Assembly (NCBI GenBank): GCA_964472525.1
Contig: CAYYLL010000005.1
Coordinates: 62,001-126,000, forward strand
DNA length: 64,000 nucleotides
Direction of reading: 5' to 3'
Source: SZUA-37 sp964472525
Lineage (GTDB): Bacteria > Pseudomonadota > Gammaproteobacteria > UBA6429 > Thiohalophilaceae
The notes under the pieces are model-generated. The model was given only the letters and a program-made list of their open reading frames with translations. It was not told where the DNA came from and did no database searches. Positions 26,299-35,272 of the stretch are shown here, in pieces (within the stretch, counting starts at the first letter, position 1; every line of letters starts with the position of its first letter). The position numbers and the translations under genes are program-made.

Positions 26299-27942
26299 AT
26301 GAAAATAAAGACAATTACAACTCAGGCTTTCTCTGACCAAAAACCGGGCACCTCTGGGCTGCGCAAGAAAGTAACCACCGTGCAGCAACAAAATTATCTG
26401 GAAAATTTTGTTCAATCCATTTTTAATGTCGCAACAACACTCAAAGATGGGTTATTAATCCTTGGTGGCGATGGCCGTTATTATAATACTCAGGCGATAC
26501 AAATTATTCTTAAAATGGCTGCAGCGAATGGCGTAAAACAGGTGATGGTTGGCGAAAATGGTTTGTTATCGACTCCCGCTGTTTCACATCTAATCCGAAA
26601 ATATCAAGCCGCAGGCGGGATTATTCTTTCCGCTAGCCACAATCCGGGAGGACCCGAGGGTGATTTTGGTATCAAATTTAATATCGCCAATGGTGGCCCA
26701 GCCCCAACCTCAATAACAAATACAGTTTATGAAGTAAGTGAAAATATTCACGAATACCATATTGCCCAAACTGAAAATATTCCACTTGATAAGCAAGCTA
26801 CCTGCGATATGGGTGATATGCAGATCACCGTCATCGATTCAGTTAAGGATTATGCTGATTTAATGGAACAGCTATTTGATTTTGCAAAAATAAAATCACT
26901 GTTCGCCTCAGGATGTTTCAACATGTGTTTTGATGCGATGCATGCCGTTACCGGCCCGTATGCAAAAGAGATATTTAGCAAACGTCTTGCCGCCAATACT
27001 GGTGCGGTCATCAATGGTATACCAAAGGAAGATTTCGCAGGTGGACATCCAGACCCTAATCTTGCTCACGCTACCGAGCTAGTTGCAAGATTAAACAGCG
27101 CTACCCACACTGCTGCACCGGATTTTGGTGCGGCCTCTGATGGTGATGGTGATCGCAATATGATCCTTGGGCGGAATTTTTTTGTCAATCCTAGTGACAG
27201 CCTCGCAATAATGACAGCCAATGCACATCTTTTACCCGGTTATCAACAAGGAGTCCGTGGTGTTGCCCGTTCATTACCAACCAGTAGAGCAGTTGACAAA
27301 GTCGCCGAATCAATAGGGATTGATTGTTATGAAACACCCACTGGATGGAAATATTTTGGTAACTTGCTTGATGATAAGCGCATTACACTCTGCGGGGAAG
27401 AAAGTTTTGGTTCCGGTTCCGATCATATACGGGAAAAGGATGGGGTTTGGGCTGTTTTATTCTGGTTAAATCTTATTGCCATAAAACAACAATCAGTTGA
27501 AGAAATAACCCACTCCCATTGGTTACGCTATGGACGACACTTTTATACCCGGCACGACTATGAAGCACTCGATAGCACTCTGGCTAATGAATTAATACAG
27601 AATTTAAGAGCACAAACAATATCATTAACTAATACTGATTTTAATGGCTATAAAGTGATACTTTGCGATGATTTTAGTTATGTTGATCCCGTTAATAACA
27701 GTATTACTAAAAATCAGGGTATTCGAATTTTATTTGAAAACGAATCACGCATCGTATTTAGATTGTCAGGAACAGGTACCGAAGGTGCGATATTACGCGT
27801 TTACATTGAACGTTATATAACAGATACATCGCAATATAATTTGCCAACCCAAACAGCATTGGAAACCTTAACCGATATTGCTAACAGTATATCAAATGTA
27901 AAAAAATGTTTTAACCGTGATGCCCCCGATGTAATTACCTGA
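26299..27942 (+). CDS. pgm: Phosphoglucomutase (alpha-D-glucose phosphate-specific)
   Basis: A 547-aa enzyme interconverting glucose-1- and glucose-6-phosphate. The N-terminus MKIKTITTQAFSDQKPGTSG then LRKKV is typical. The phosphoserine loop is LSASHNPGGPEGDFGIKFN, the metal loop DGDGDRNMI and the sugar-specificity loop CGEESFGSGSDH. The phosphate-binding end is RLSGTGTEGA. The ATG at 26299 is chosen by family fit; a GTG 15 codons upstream (26254) would add an unconserved leader. It lies alone between pgi-glk and the convergent glgP operon. Confidence 0.92.
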   Translation: MKIKTITTQAFSDQKPGTSGLRKKVTTVQQQNYLENFVQSIFNVATTLKDGLLILGGDGRYYNTQAIQIILKMAAANGVKQVMVGENGLLSTPAVSHLIRKYQAAGGIILSASHNPGGPEGDFGIKFNIANGGPAPTSITNTVYEVSENIHEYHIAQTENIPLDKQATCDMGDMQITVIDSVKDYADLMEQLFDFAKIKSLFASGCFNMCFDAMHAVTGPYAKEIFSKRLAANTGAVINGIPKEDFAGGHPDPNLAHATELVARLNSATHTAAPDFGAASDGDGDRNMILGRNFFVNPSDSLAIMTANAHLLPGYQQGVRGVARSLPTSRAVDKVAESIGIDCYETPTGWKYFGNLLDDKRITLCGEESFGSGSDHIREKDGVWAVLFWLNLIAIKQQSVEEITHSHWLRYGRHFYTRHDYEALDSTLANELIQNLRAQTISLTNTDFNGYKVILCDDFSYVDPVNNSITKNQGIRILFENESRIVFRLSGTGTEGAILRVYIERYITDTSQYNLPTQTALETLTDIANSISNVKKCFNRDAPDVIT

Positions 27943-27971
27943 TGGTAAAACATCATAGACTGTTTACAGGA

Positions 27972-30446
27972 TTAACCATTTAGCTTCCAAATATCGTTAT
28001 TATATTCCTGCATTGTTCTGTCTGTTGAAAAGTAACCACTGCAAACGGTGTTATTAATACTCATTCTCACCCATTCAGCACGGTTAAGATAAGCGTAAGA
28101 AACCCTCGCCTGAGTATTAATATAATCTCGAAAATCCGCAAGGGTTAGCCATGGGTCATACGAGTTCATCAGCGAGCCAATAACATTATCAAAAATACCA
28201 TACTCAAATGAATTAAAGTGCCCACAGGATAACAGGTGCATCACACGTTTCAAATCGTCATCTTCATTAACAATCTGCTCAGGATTATAATCGGCACGTC
28301 GTTGGTTAACTTCATCGGCATTCAACCCAAACAAGAAAAAATTATCTTCGCCTACCGCTTCGAGTATTTCAATATTAGCACCATCATACGTACCAATGGT
28401 GACTGCACCATTCATCATAAATTTCATATTACCTGTTCCAGATGCCTCCTTGCCGGCAGTTGATATTTGTTCTGATAAATCGGTACCAGGACAAATAATT
28501 TCCATTTTTGAAACACTGTAATTAGGGATAAAGGCTAACTTCAATTTATTACCAACATCAGGATCGTTGTTAATGACTTCTGCAATATTATTAATCAATT
28601 TTATTATTTGTTTGGCAAGTTGATACCCCGGTGCCGCCTTACCTCCAATAAGAACACAACGATTTGTCCAATTTTCAATATCTCCCCGTTTAATACGATC
28701 ATACAAATGAATAACATGTAACACATTCAATAACTGCCGTTTGTACTCGTGAATACGTTTAACTTGCACATCAAATAATGCGTTAACATCAAAGTCAATA
28801 TTACATTTATCCTTAACCAAATCAGCAACACGTTGTTTATTTTCTTGTTTAACCAAGAACCAGCGTTCTGAAAATTCACTGTCATTAATATACTTTTTGA
28901 GTTGACTAATTTTGCTTAAATCACGGATCCAATCATCACCTATTTTTTCTGTTATCAATGCAGTCATTGCCAGGTTAGCGTGAACCACCCATCTGCGTGG
29001 TGTGACACCATTGGTTTTATTGTTAAATTTTTGCGGCCATAATTCATAAAAATCTTTAAACAAACCATTAGCCAACAATTTGGAGTGTATAGCAGCAACA
29101 CCATTAACTGAAAAACTTCCAACAATGGCGAGATAAGCCATCCGTACATATTTAACCTCACCTTCTTCGATAATTGACATTCTAGTCTGTTTTTCAGTAT
29201 CCCCCGGCCATTTTCTGGATACCAGTTTAAGAAAACGCGCATTGATTTCATAAATAATTTGCAACAGACGCGGTAATAATTTTTTAAACAATGCCACCGG
29301 CCATTTTTCTAACGCTTCGGGTAATAAGGTATGATTAGTATAGGCCATAGTCTGGCTTGTTATTTCCCATGCAGCATCCCATGACATATTTTTTTCATCT
29401 ATCAGTAGCCGCATTATTTCAGCAACAGCAATGGTTGGATGGGTATCATTCATTTGGAAAACATTCTGCTTTGCAAACTGTCTGAAATCATTATCTTCAT
29501 TAATGCTCCACATTCTAAAAACGTCCTGCAAACTTGCCGATGCTAAAAAATATTGTTGCTTTAAACGTAATTCCTTACCATTTTCACTACTATCATTGGG
29601 ATAAAGAACCATCGTAATATGTTCAGCATCATTTTTTGCTTCAACCGCTTCAGAATAACTACCGGCATTAAAATCATCCAAATTAAACGCATTTGTTGCG
29701 CTCGCACTCCATAAACGTAGCGTATTAACCGTGTCATTCTCATAACCTGATACAGGAATATCATAGGGAACAGCTAGAACATCGGATGTGTCCAGCCAAA
29801 CACGACATGTTCGGCCTGCATAGTCGGTATTCGTTTCAACATGACCACCAAACTTAATCACCTGTGTATATTCTGGGTGCTTAAGCTCCCATGGATTGCC
29901 TCCCTGTAGCCAGTGATCGGGCTCTTCTATTTGATAGCCGTTTTCTATGTCTTGGCGAAACATACCGTATTCATAACGAATGCCATAACCAACAACGGGG
30001 AATTTTAAATTGGCACAACTGTCCATAAAACAGGCAGCCAAGCGTCCTAAGCCACCATTGCCCAAACCTGCATCCTGTTCTTCAGTAATAATTTCTTCAA
30101 GGCTTAATGCGAACTGATTCATTGCATCTTTTGCATTGTCGTCCAAACCAAGGTTAAGGATATGATTACCCAATGAGCGGCCAATTAAAAATTCTAGCGA
30201 CATATAATAAGCTTTCCTTACTCCTCTTTTTTCATATCTTTTCCAAGTGTTACGCCAGTCCATCATAATGCGATCACGTACTGTTAACGCTAATGCTTCA
30301 TAAAGATAAAAAGGCATACAACCTACAAAACGCCCCAAATGACGCGTTAAATAACGATTAAAATCACTTGCCAGTGATTCACTGTCTCTTGGTAATTTTT
30401 CCATTGCAGGTAATTTCATATTGCAAAATGTTTTATTATTCGACAT
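27972..30446 (-). CDS. glgP: Glycogen phosphorylase
   Basis: A 824-aa enzyme releasing glucose-1-phosphate from glycogen. The pyridoxal-phosphate region EASGTGNMKFMMNGAVTIGT (Lys about 670) is intact, as are the N-terminal GNGGLGRLAACFMDS and the KRIHEYKRQLLN segment. The first ATG after GAGGTAAG is at 30446. It is the last gene of glgC-GH57-malQ-glgP, 4 bp downstream of malQ, so synthesis and degradation genes share one transcript. Confidence 0.94.
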   Translation of the reverse strand: MSNNKTFCNMKLPAMEKLPRDSESLASDFNRYLTRHLGRFVGCMPFYLYEALALTVRDRIMMDWRNTWKRYEKRGVRKAYYMSLEFLIGRSLGNHILNLGLDDNAKDAMNQFALSLEEIITEEQDAGLGNGGLGRLAACFMDSCANLKFPVVGYGIRYEYGMFRQDIENGYQIEEPDHWLQGGNPWELKHPEYTQVIKFGGHVETNTDYAGRTCRVWLDTSDVLAVPYDIPVSGYENDTVNTLRLWSASATNAFNLDDFNAGSYSEAVEAKNDAEHITMVLYPNDSSENGKELRLKQQYFLASASLQDVFRMWSINEDNDFRQFAKQNVFQMNDTHPTIAVAEIMRLLIDEKNMSWDAAWEITSQTMAYTNHTLLPEALEKWPVALFKKLLPRLLQIIYEINARFLKLVSRKWPGDTEKQTRMSIIEEGEVKYVRMAYLAIVGSFSVNGVAAIHSKLLANGLFKDFYELWPQKFNNKTNGVTPRRWVVHANLAMTALITEKIGDDWIRDLSKISQLKKYINDSEFSERWFLVKQENKQRVADLVKDKCNIDFDVNALFDVQVKRIHEYKRQLLNVLHVIHLYDRIKRGDIENWTNRCVLIGGKAAPGYQLAKQIIKLINNIAEVINNDPDVGNKLKLAFIPNYSVSKMEIICPGTDLSEQISTAGKEASGTGNMKFMMNGAVTIGTYDGANIEILEAVGEDNFFLFGLNADEVNQRRADYNPEQIVNEDDDLKRVMHLLSCGHFNSFEYGIFDNVIGSLMNSYDPWLTLADFRDYINTQARVSYAYLNRAEWVRMSINNTVCSGYFSTDRTMQEYNNDIWKLNG

Positions 30447-30450
30447 CACC

Positions 30451-31944
30451 TTACCTCTGATACAATGTTATTAAGTGAGATAATTTTTCTTTTATTTCAG
30501 GTTTGACCTGTTGCCATTCAAACCGCCACTGCCAATTATTGGTTATCGTTCCAGGTAAATTCATTCGTGCCGATGAATCAAGCATTAATACATCTTGCAT
30601 GGGCAAAATACACAAGAACGAGACCGAAGACATTGCCAACCGTATCATTAAGTCCGTTGCCTGCTCAGCCGAGTTATTATTTGAACCGGTATAATCTTCA
30701 AAAAAAAACTTATTATAATTGCTCTCATGGTTAACCCAGCCTAGTGTTGTATTGTTATCATGTGTTCCAGTATAGACAACATCACCCACTTCATGGCAAT
30801 GAGGTAAATGCGGGTTGCGGCTATTACCATCAAATGCAAATTGTAAAACTTTCATACCCGGCAAATTAAATGATTTCTTGAGTTTAATCACCTCGTCTGT
30901 AATCACCCCCAAATCTTCAGCCACCAGTGGCAAGGGATGAAACACTTCAAATAACTCATTTAATAATTCACGCCCCGGCACCTCTACCCATTTCCCATTA
31001 ATTGCTGTTTCGTCTGCTGCCGGGATTTGCCAACAAGCCTGCAAACCCCGAAAATGATCAATACGTACCAGATCAAAAAGTTTTAATTGTGTATTGACTC
31101 TTTCTTTCCACCAGTTGAACCCCGTCGATTCCATATAGTCCCAATCGTATAAGGGATTTCCCCAACGTTGCCCTTTATCGGTAAACGCATCTGGAGGTAC
31201 GCCCGCAATAAAGGCCATGTCACCATCATTATCGATTGAAAAATTCTCTCGTTGTGCCCAAACATCAGCACTATCACGTGCCACAAAAATAGGAATATCA
31301 CCAAATAATTTTATATTATGTTGTTTTGCGTAATCACGGATTTCCTGCCATTGGGTAAAAAATATAAATTGCTCAAAAATAATTTGTTTAATGACATGTT
31401 CTAAATCTTTACGTCCATTATTTAACGTGTCGATATCACGATGTCTAACAGAAACGGGCCAGTCATACCATGGTTTGCCCTGATAACGTTCTTTAAAAGC
31501 CACAAATAATGCGTAATCATTTAACCAACTTGCGTGTTCATCAGCAAACGTGTGAATACTCTTTTCCCAGAATGTATCCTTTAGTTGGTAAAAGTAGTCT
31601 GCCGCAAAGTGTAAACATGCCGTACGATAATGTTTGTCTGTTTCTTTTAATTTAATTTTTCCTCTTTTAAGCCAACCTTTATCAGCAAGCCAGTCTAAAC
31701 TGATAAGTGCAGGGTTCCCTGCATGTGAAGACAGACATTGATAAGGCGATTTATCGTCGTGGGTGGGACCCAATGGCAGCATTTGCCATACTTTAAAACC
31801 GCAAGCATGTAAAAACTCGATAAACCGATAAGCCTGATGCCCAATGTCACCATTATCGACAGCACCCGGTAATGACGTAGGATGCAATAACACACCAGCA
31901 GAGCGCGGCCTGTTGGCATTAGTCTGATTTGCATTGTTGAGCAT
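30451..31944 (-). CDS. malQ: 4-alpha-glucanotransferase (amylomaltase, GH77)
   Basis: A 497-aa GH77 enzyme transferring alpha-1,4-glucan segments. The N-terminal RPRSAGVLLHPTSLPG is a family hallmark, and GPTHDDKSPYQCLSSHAGNP follows. The catalytic nucleophile region is LVRIDHFRGLQACW (about residue 290), the acid/base region PLVAEDLGVITDEV and the transition-state Asp THDNNTTLGW. The gene is 3 bp after the GH57 gene. In glycogen operons it disproportionates the short maltodextrins left by phosphorylase. Confidence 0.93.
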   Translation of the reverse strand: MLNNANQTNANRPRSAGVLLHPTSLPGAVDNGDIGHQAYRFIEFLHACGFKVWQMLPLGPTHDDKSPYQCLSSHAGNPALISLDWLADKGWLKRGKIKLKETDKHYRTACLHFAADYFYQLKDTFWEKSIHTFADEHASWLNDYALFVAFKERYQGKPWYDWPVSVRHRDIDTLNNGRKDLEHVIKQIIFEQFIFFTQWQEIRDYAKQHNIKLFGDIPIFVARDSADVWAQRENFSIDNDGDMAFIAGVPPDAFTDKGQRWGNPLYDWDYMESTGFNWWKERVNTQLKLFDLVRIDHFRGLQACWQIPAADETAINGKWVEVPGRELLNELFEVFHPLPLVAEDLGVITDEVIKLKKSFNLPGMKVLQFAFDGNSRNPHLPHCHEVGDVVYTGTHDNNTTLGWVNHESNYNKFFFEDYTGSNNNSAEQATDLMIRLAMSSVSFLCILPMQDVLMLDSSARMNLPGTITNNWQWRFEWQQVKPEIKEKLSHLITLYQR

Positions 31945-31947
31945 TAT

Positions 31948-33657
31948 TTATTGTTGCTGACCAGGTAACATTGCGCCTCCCTTTACAGGATCACCCAAAC
32001 CAAATGAAAAGGCCGCAGCAAGGTATTCCGGTGGCTCAACTTTTAATAATTGATATAAATTACTTAAATGCAAACGATACTGTTCATCGAAGGCCGCAAC
32101 GGATTCCGCCGAGTTATATTCACCAAACCACCAGAACCAGTCGGAGCTTTCACAGGTTGCCAATTGCATTTTAGCAAGTTCAACTTCATCGACCGATAGC
32201 AAGCCTTCATCAATAACTCTGTCATAAGCATTTTTTGCTTCAACGAGCATATCCCATGCACGATTTTTATCTTTGTCGCCTATCCATGTTGAAAATGTGC
32301 CGAAGACCCAACTACCAGCAACAACGTCAGTGATAGGCTGTTTTGTTTTATGTGATGAGAGGTACTCACTGTAAGTCGTTAACTTGACACCATCATGTTG
32401 CGATAATTTTTCATACAAAGCACTGATAAAATGATACGCATTTTCAGGATAATATTCCCATGCATTTTCACCATCAAGAATAATTGACACAATGGCCTCT
32501 GAATTGTCACTGCACTGTTCTGCAATAGACTCCAAATGGCTGATAAGGTTTGCCACTGCATCATCAGCATGCCAGTCTGCATACTTAAAACCAATCAAGT
32601 CAGACAAGCCATCATCTCGAAAAAAACAGGCGGCATGGGTGTCACGATACTGATAGGCTTCATGGATACAATTATCTGCGGTTATGTCTGATTTTTTTAA
32701 TGAATTTCTTAATACCGTTTCACCACTGGCCAACCACTTAAGCCCCATATCTGAAACGAGTTTGATAGTTTCTGCACTTATGCTACCTTCCGAAGGCCAA
32801 CAGCCCTGTGGAGCAAAGCCAAAATGTTGCATAAAGACGGCTATTCCCTTTTGCATATGCCAACGGCTTCTTTCAGCACCTCCCGGATATTCACTGGAAA
32901 GCGGTAATTCGACATCGGGCAAGGCTTGTTCTGCAGATTTAAGATCAATTAACAATGGTACAATCGGGTGTGCATAGGGGGTCATTGACAGCTCGATTCT
33001 GCCAAGCTCTGCAAGTTTCTTGTAACGGCCGATAACACCGCTTATCAATTCACTGATTAACTCAACTAACAAACGACGGTCATGCACACTAAATTGTTTC
33101 CGCTTATTCATTAAGGTGATAACACGTTGATCGGTTCTACGTACTGTTTCGGCCATCCATGCTAAATGATACCAAACTAATAAATCGGCAAAAAATTGTT
33201 CCGAATAATACATTAATCGTGCAGGGTGCTGTAATGCAACCTCCGCCATATCAGTCAAGGTATTAAGCATATCGAAACGCTCAACTAAGCGCTGCTTATT
33301 GGCTCGCAAACAGGCTTTAATAATATGTAACCGTTTTTCTTGATCAAGGGATAAAACAGGAGCCGCTAATGCCGCCAACAGTGAGTCACGCAAGGCTTTA
33401 CCACCATGCAAATAATCATTTAATTGTTGCGCGTAGTCATTAATTTGTTCTAGTAATACGGGTGCAAAATTAACAACCGCACGTGCTTGATCATTATTTT
33501 CAAGGTGAGCGGCCATATCCACGTAGTCTTTAATGGTATGTAGATAAGTCCACGGTAAATTGTATTCTCCATTTCGCAAATCACGGTATTCTGGCTGATG
33601 CATGTGCCAATAAAGAACTACATTAAGTGGTGAGACATTGGTATTGTCATCGGACAT
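31948..33657 (-). CDS. Glycoside hydrolase family 57 protein (alpha-glucan-acting)
   Basis: A 569-aa GH57 protein. The first conserved motif is YWHMHQPEYRD near residue 17. The nucleophile region is LKWLASGETVL (Glu about 295) and the acid region ILDGENAWEYYPENA (Asp about 395). GH57 includes alpha-amylases, glucanotransferases and branching enzymes; the position between glgC and malQ argues for action on glycogen or maltodextrin. The ATG at 33657 overlaps the 3' end of glgC by 11 bp; an upstream start (33675) would lie deeper inside glgC and is less likely. Confidence 0.85.
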   Translation of the reverse strand: MSDDNTNVSPLNVVLYWHMHQPEYRDLRNGEYNLPWTYLHTIKDYVDMAAHLENNDQARAVVNFAPVLLEQINDYAQQLNDYLHGGKALRDSLLAALAAPVLSLDQEKRLHIIKACLRANKQRLVERFDMLNTLTDMAEVALQHPARLMYYSEQFFADLLVWYHLAWMAETVRRTDQRVITLMNKRKQFSVHDRRLLVELISELISGVIGRYKKLAELGRIELSMTPYAHPIVPLLIDLKSAEQALPDVELPLSSEYPGGAERSRWHMQKGIAVFMQHFGFAPQGCWPSEGSISAETIKLVSDMGLKWLASGETVLRNSLKKSDITADNCIHEAYQYRDTHAACFFRDDGLSDLIGFKYADWHADDAVANLISHLESIAEQCSDNSEAIVSIILDGENAWEYYPENAYHFISALYEKLSQHDGVKLTTYSEYLSSHKTKQPITDVVAGSWVFGTFSTWIGDKDKNRAWDMLVEAKNAYDRVIDEGLLSVDEVELAKMQLATCESSDWFWWFGEYNSAESVAAFDEQYRLHLSNLYQLLKVEPPEYLAAAFSFGLGDPVKGGAMLPGQQQ

Positions 33658-34915
33658 GATGAATAACCTGACCAAGCATATCGGGTGTCACTAATACCAC
33701 GCCATTCGGTGTAACATGAAATCGTTTTTTGTCCTCCACCTCATTTCGCCCAATAATGGTGCCATCGGGAATATCACAGCCTTTGTCAATAACGGCATGG
33801 TAGATCTTACAGTGTTTACCAATGGTGACATCCGGTAAAACAACCGCAGAGTCGACCTTCGAATAATTATCAACAGTCACATTTGAAAACAATAAAGAAT
33901 GACGAACCCGCGCCCCCGAAATAATACAGCCACCAGATACCATTGAATCGATGGCCACTCCTCGACGCTCGCCATCATCAAATATAAACTTGGCCGGTGG
34001 TAGTTGTTCCTGACTTGTCCAGATTGGCCATTCGCTGTCATATAAATTAAGTTCAGGGGTGACTCCAATTAATTCAAGATTGGCCTCCCAAAACGCATCT
34101 ACCGTACCCACATCACGCCAGTAAGACTGTATGCCGCTGTTGGCATTAATAAATGGGTAAGCAAACACGTGATATTCTTTTATCACGTACGGAATAATAT
34201 CTTTCCCAAAATCATGACTGGAATTAGGGGTATCTGCATCACGGATTAATAATTCAAATAACAGGTCAGTATTAAAAATATAAATACCCATTGAGCATAA
34301 AGATTCATCCGGCTTACCGGGTACTGTTTCAGGGTTTTCCGGCTTTTCGGCAAAACTACGAATACGAGAATCTTTATCCACACCCATAACCCCAAAAGCC
34401 GAAGCTTGGCTTCGAGGCACTTCAATACAACCGATGGTAACATCTGCTTTATTTTTGACGTGCTTGGCTAGCATAGCGCCATAATCCATTTTATAGACAT
34501 GATCTCCGGCAAGAATTAAAACATGGTCGGGTGAGTGTGATCGAATAATATCCAAATTCTGATAAATAGAATCAGCGGTACCTGAATACCACGAGGCTTC
34601 AATACGTTGCTGCGCGGGTAATAGCTCAACAAATTCACCAAAGTCACCACGCAAGTGTCCCCAACCTCTTTGTATATGCAAAATAAGAGAATGGGATTTA
34701 TATTGGGTGATAACGCCAATTCGACGAATACCTGAATTAATACAATTTGAAAGCGGAAAATCAATAATCCGAAATTTTCCGCCAAACGGTACGGCAGGTT
34801 TTGTACGCCAAGTGGTTAAATTTTTAAGCCTTGCACCTTTTCCACCAGCCATAATTAATGCAAGGGTATTACGTGTCAGATTACTGACAAAACGTGGCGA
34901 TTTCTGTTTTTTCAT
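33647..34915 (-). CDS. glgC: Glucose-1-phosphate adenylyltransferase (ADP-glucose synthase)
   Basis: A 422-aa enzyme, the first committed step of glycogen synthesis. The nucleotide-binding site is ALIMAGGKGARLKNLT (about residue 15), with PAVPFGGKFRIIDFPLSNCI next. The glucose-1-phosphate site FAEKPENP and the C-terminal left-handed beta-helix (PDVTIGKHCKIYHAVIDKG) are present. It heads the minus-strand operon glgC-GH57-malQ-glgP. A strong TATAAT with Pho-box-like repeats lies upstream at 34993-35041, giving an inferred leader of about 70 nt. Confidence 0.95.
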   Translation of the reverse strand: MKKQKSPRFVSNLTRNTLALIMAGGKGARLKNLTTWRTKPAVPFGGKFRIIDFPLSNCINSGIRRIGVITQYKSHSLILHIQRGWGHLRGDFGEFVELLPAQQRIEASWYSGTADSIYQNLDIIRSHSPDHVLILAGDHVYKMDYGAMLAKHVKNKADVTIGCIEVPRSQASAFGVMGVDKDSRIRSFAEKPENPETVPGKPDESLCSMGIYIFNTDLLFELLIRDADTPNSSHDFGKDIIPYVIKEYHVFAYPFINANSGIQSYWRDVGTVDAFWEANLELIGVTPELNLYDSEWPIWTSQEQLPPAKFIFDDGERRGVAIDSMVSGGCIISGARVRHSLLFSNVTVDNYSKVDSAVVLPDVTIGKHCKIYHAVIDKGCDIPDGTIIGRNEVEDKKRFHVTPNGVVLVTPDMLGQVIHHVR

Positions 34916-35272
34916 CCGTGTGTTTTTTGCCTTTATTGATTTATATTTAAATGTAAAGACTTATACTTAATTTTACAAAGTACATTTTTAAAATTATATT
35001 CAAAAACCATGACACTACAATGACGCTATCATGACTGTCACACAATAACTGGTTATATTTCTATAACTTGTAAAAAAAATCGAACTACTTTGTTAGTCTG
35101 CAATCATTATATTAGGTTCAAAAATTACAGAAATAAAACTCTCTTATGTACGGCAAAAGTGTCAAACTGAACGCTATATATTGAACTGGATTATCTCCAT
35201 GCAAATATCAATACATAACTGCTATTATTTGTGTAAAATAAATATATCTATATCTGTAAGGATAGTCTGTTT
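34916..35272. promoter_or_regulatory. Divergent intergenic region between glgC and glgB
   Basis: A 357-bp AT-rich spacer with no gene. It contains the glgC promoter and Pho-box-like repeats (separate entry) and must also hold the glgBA promoter on the plus strand. TAAGGATAG about 9 bp before the glgB ATG is the ribosome-binding site. No terminator is seen. Confidence 0.6.
34993..35041 (-). promoter_or_regulatory. glgC promoter with three Pho-box-like 11-bp repeats
   Basis: On the minus strand three units occur in tandem with an exact 11-bp period: CAGTCATGATA, GCGTCATTGTA and GTGTCATGGTT, each with GTCAT. The PhoB box is built of 11-bp repeats of CTGTCAT plus an AT-rich spacer. The last GTGTCAT ends at 35009, followed by exactly 10 bp and then a perfect -10 hexamer TATAAT (34998-34993). 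This matches the known spacing of PhoB-activated promoters, in which the Pho box replaces the -35 element. The motif and spacing are seen; PhoB binding is inferred. Confidence 0.65.
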
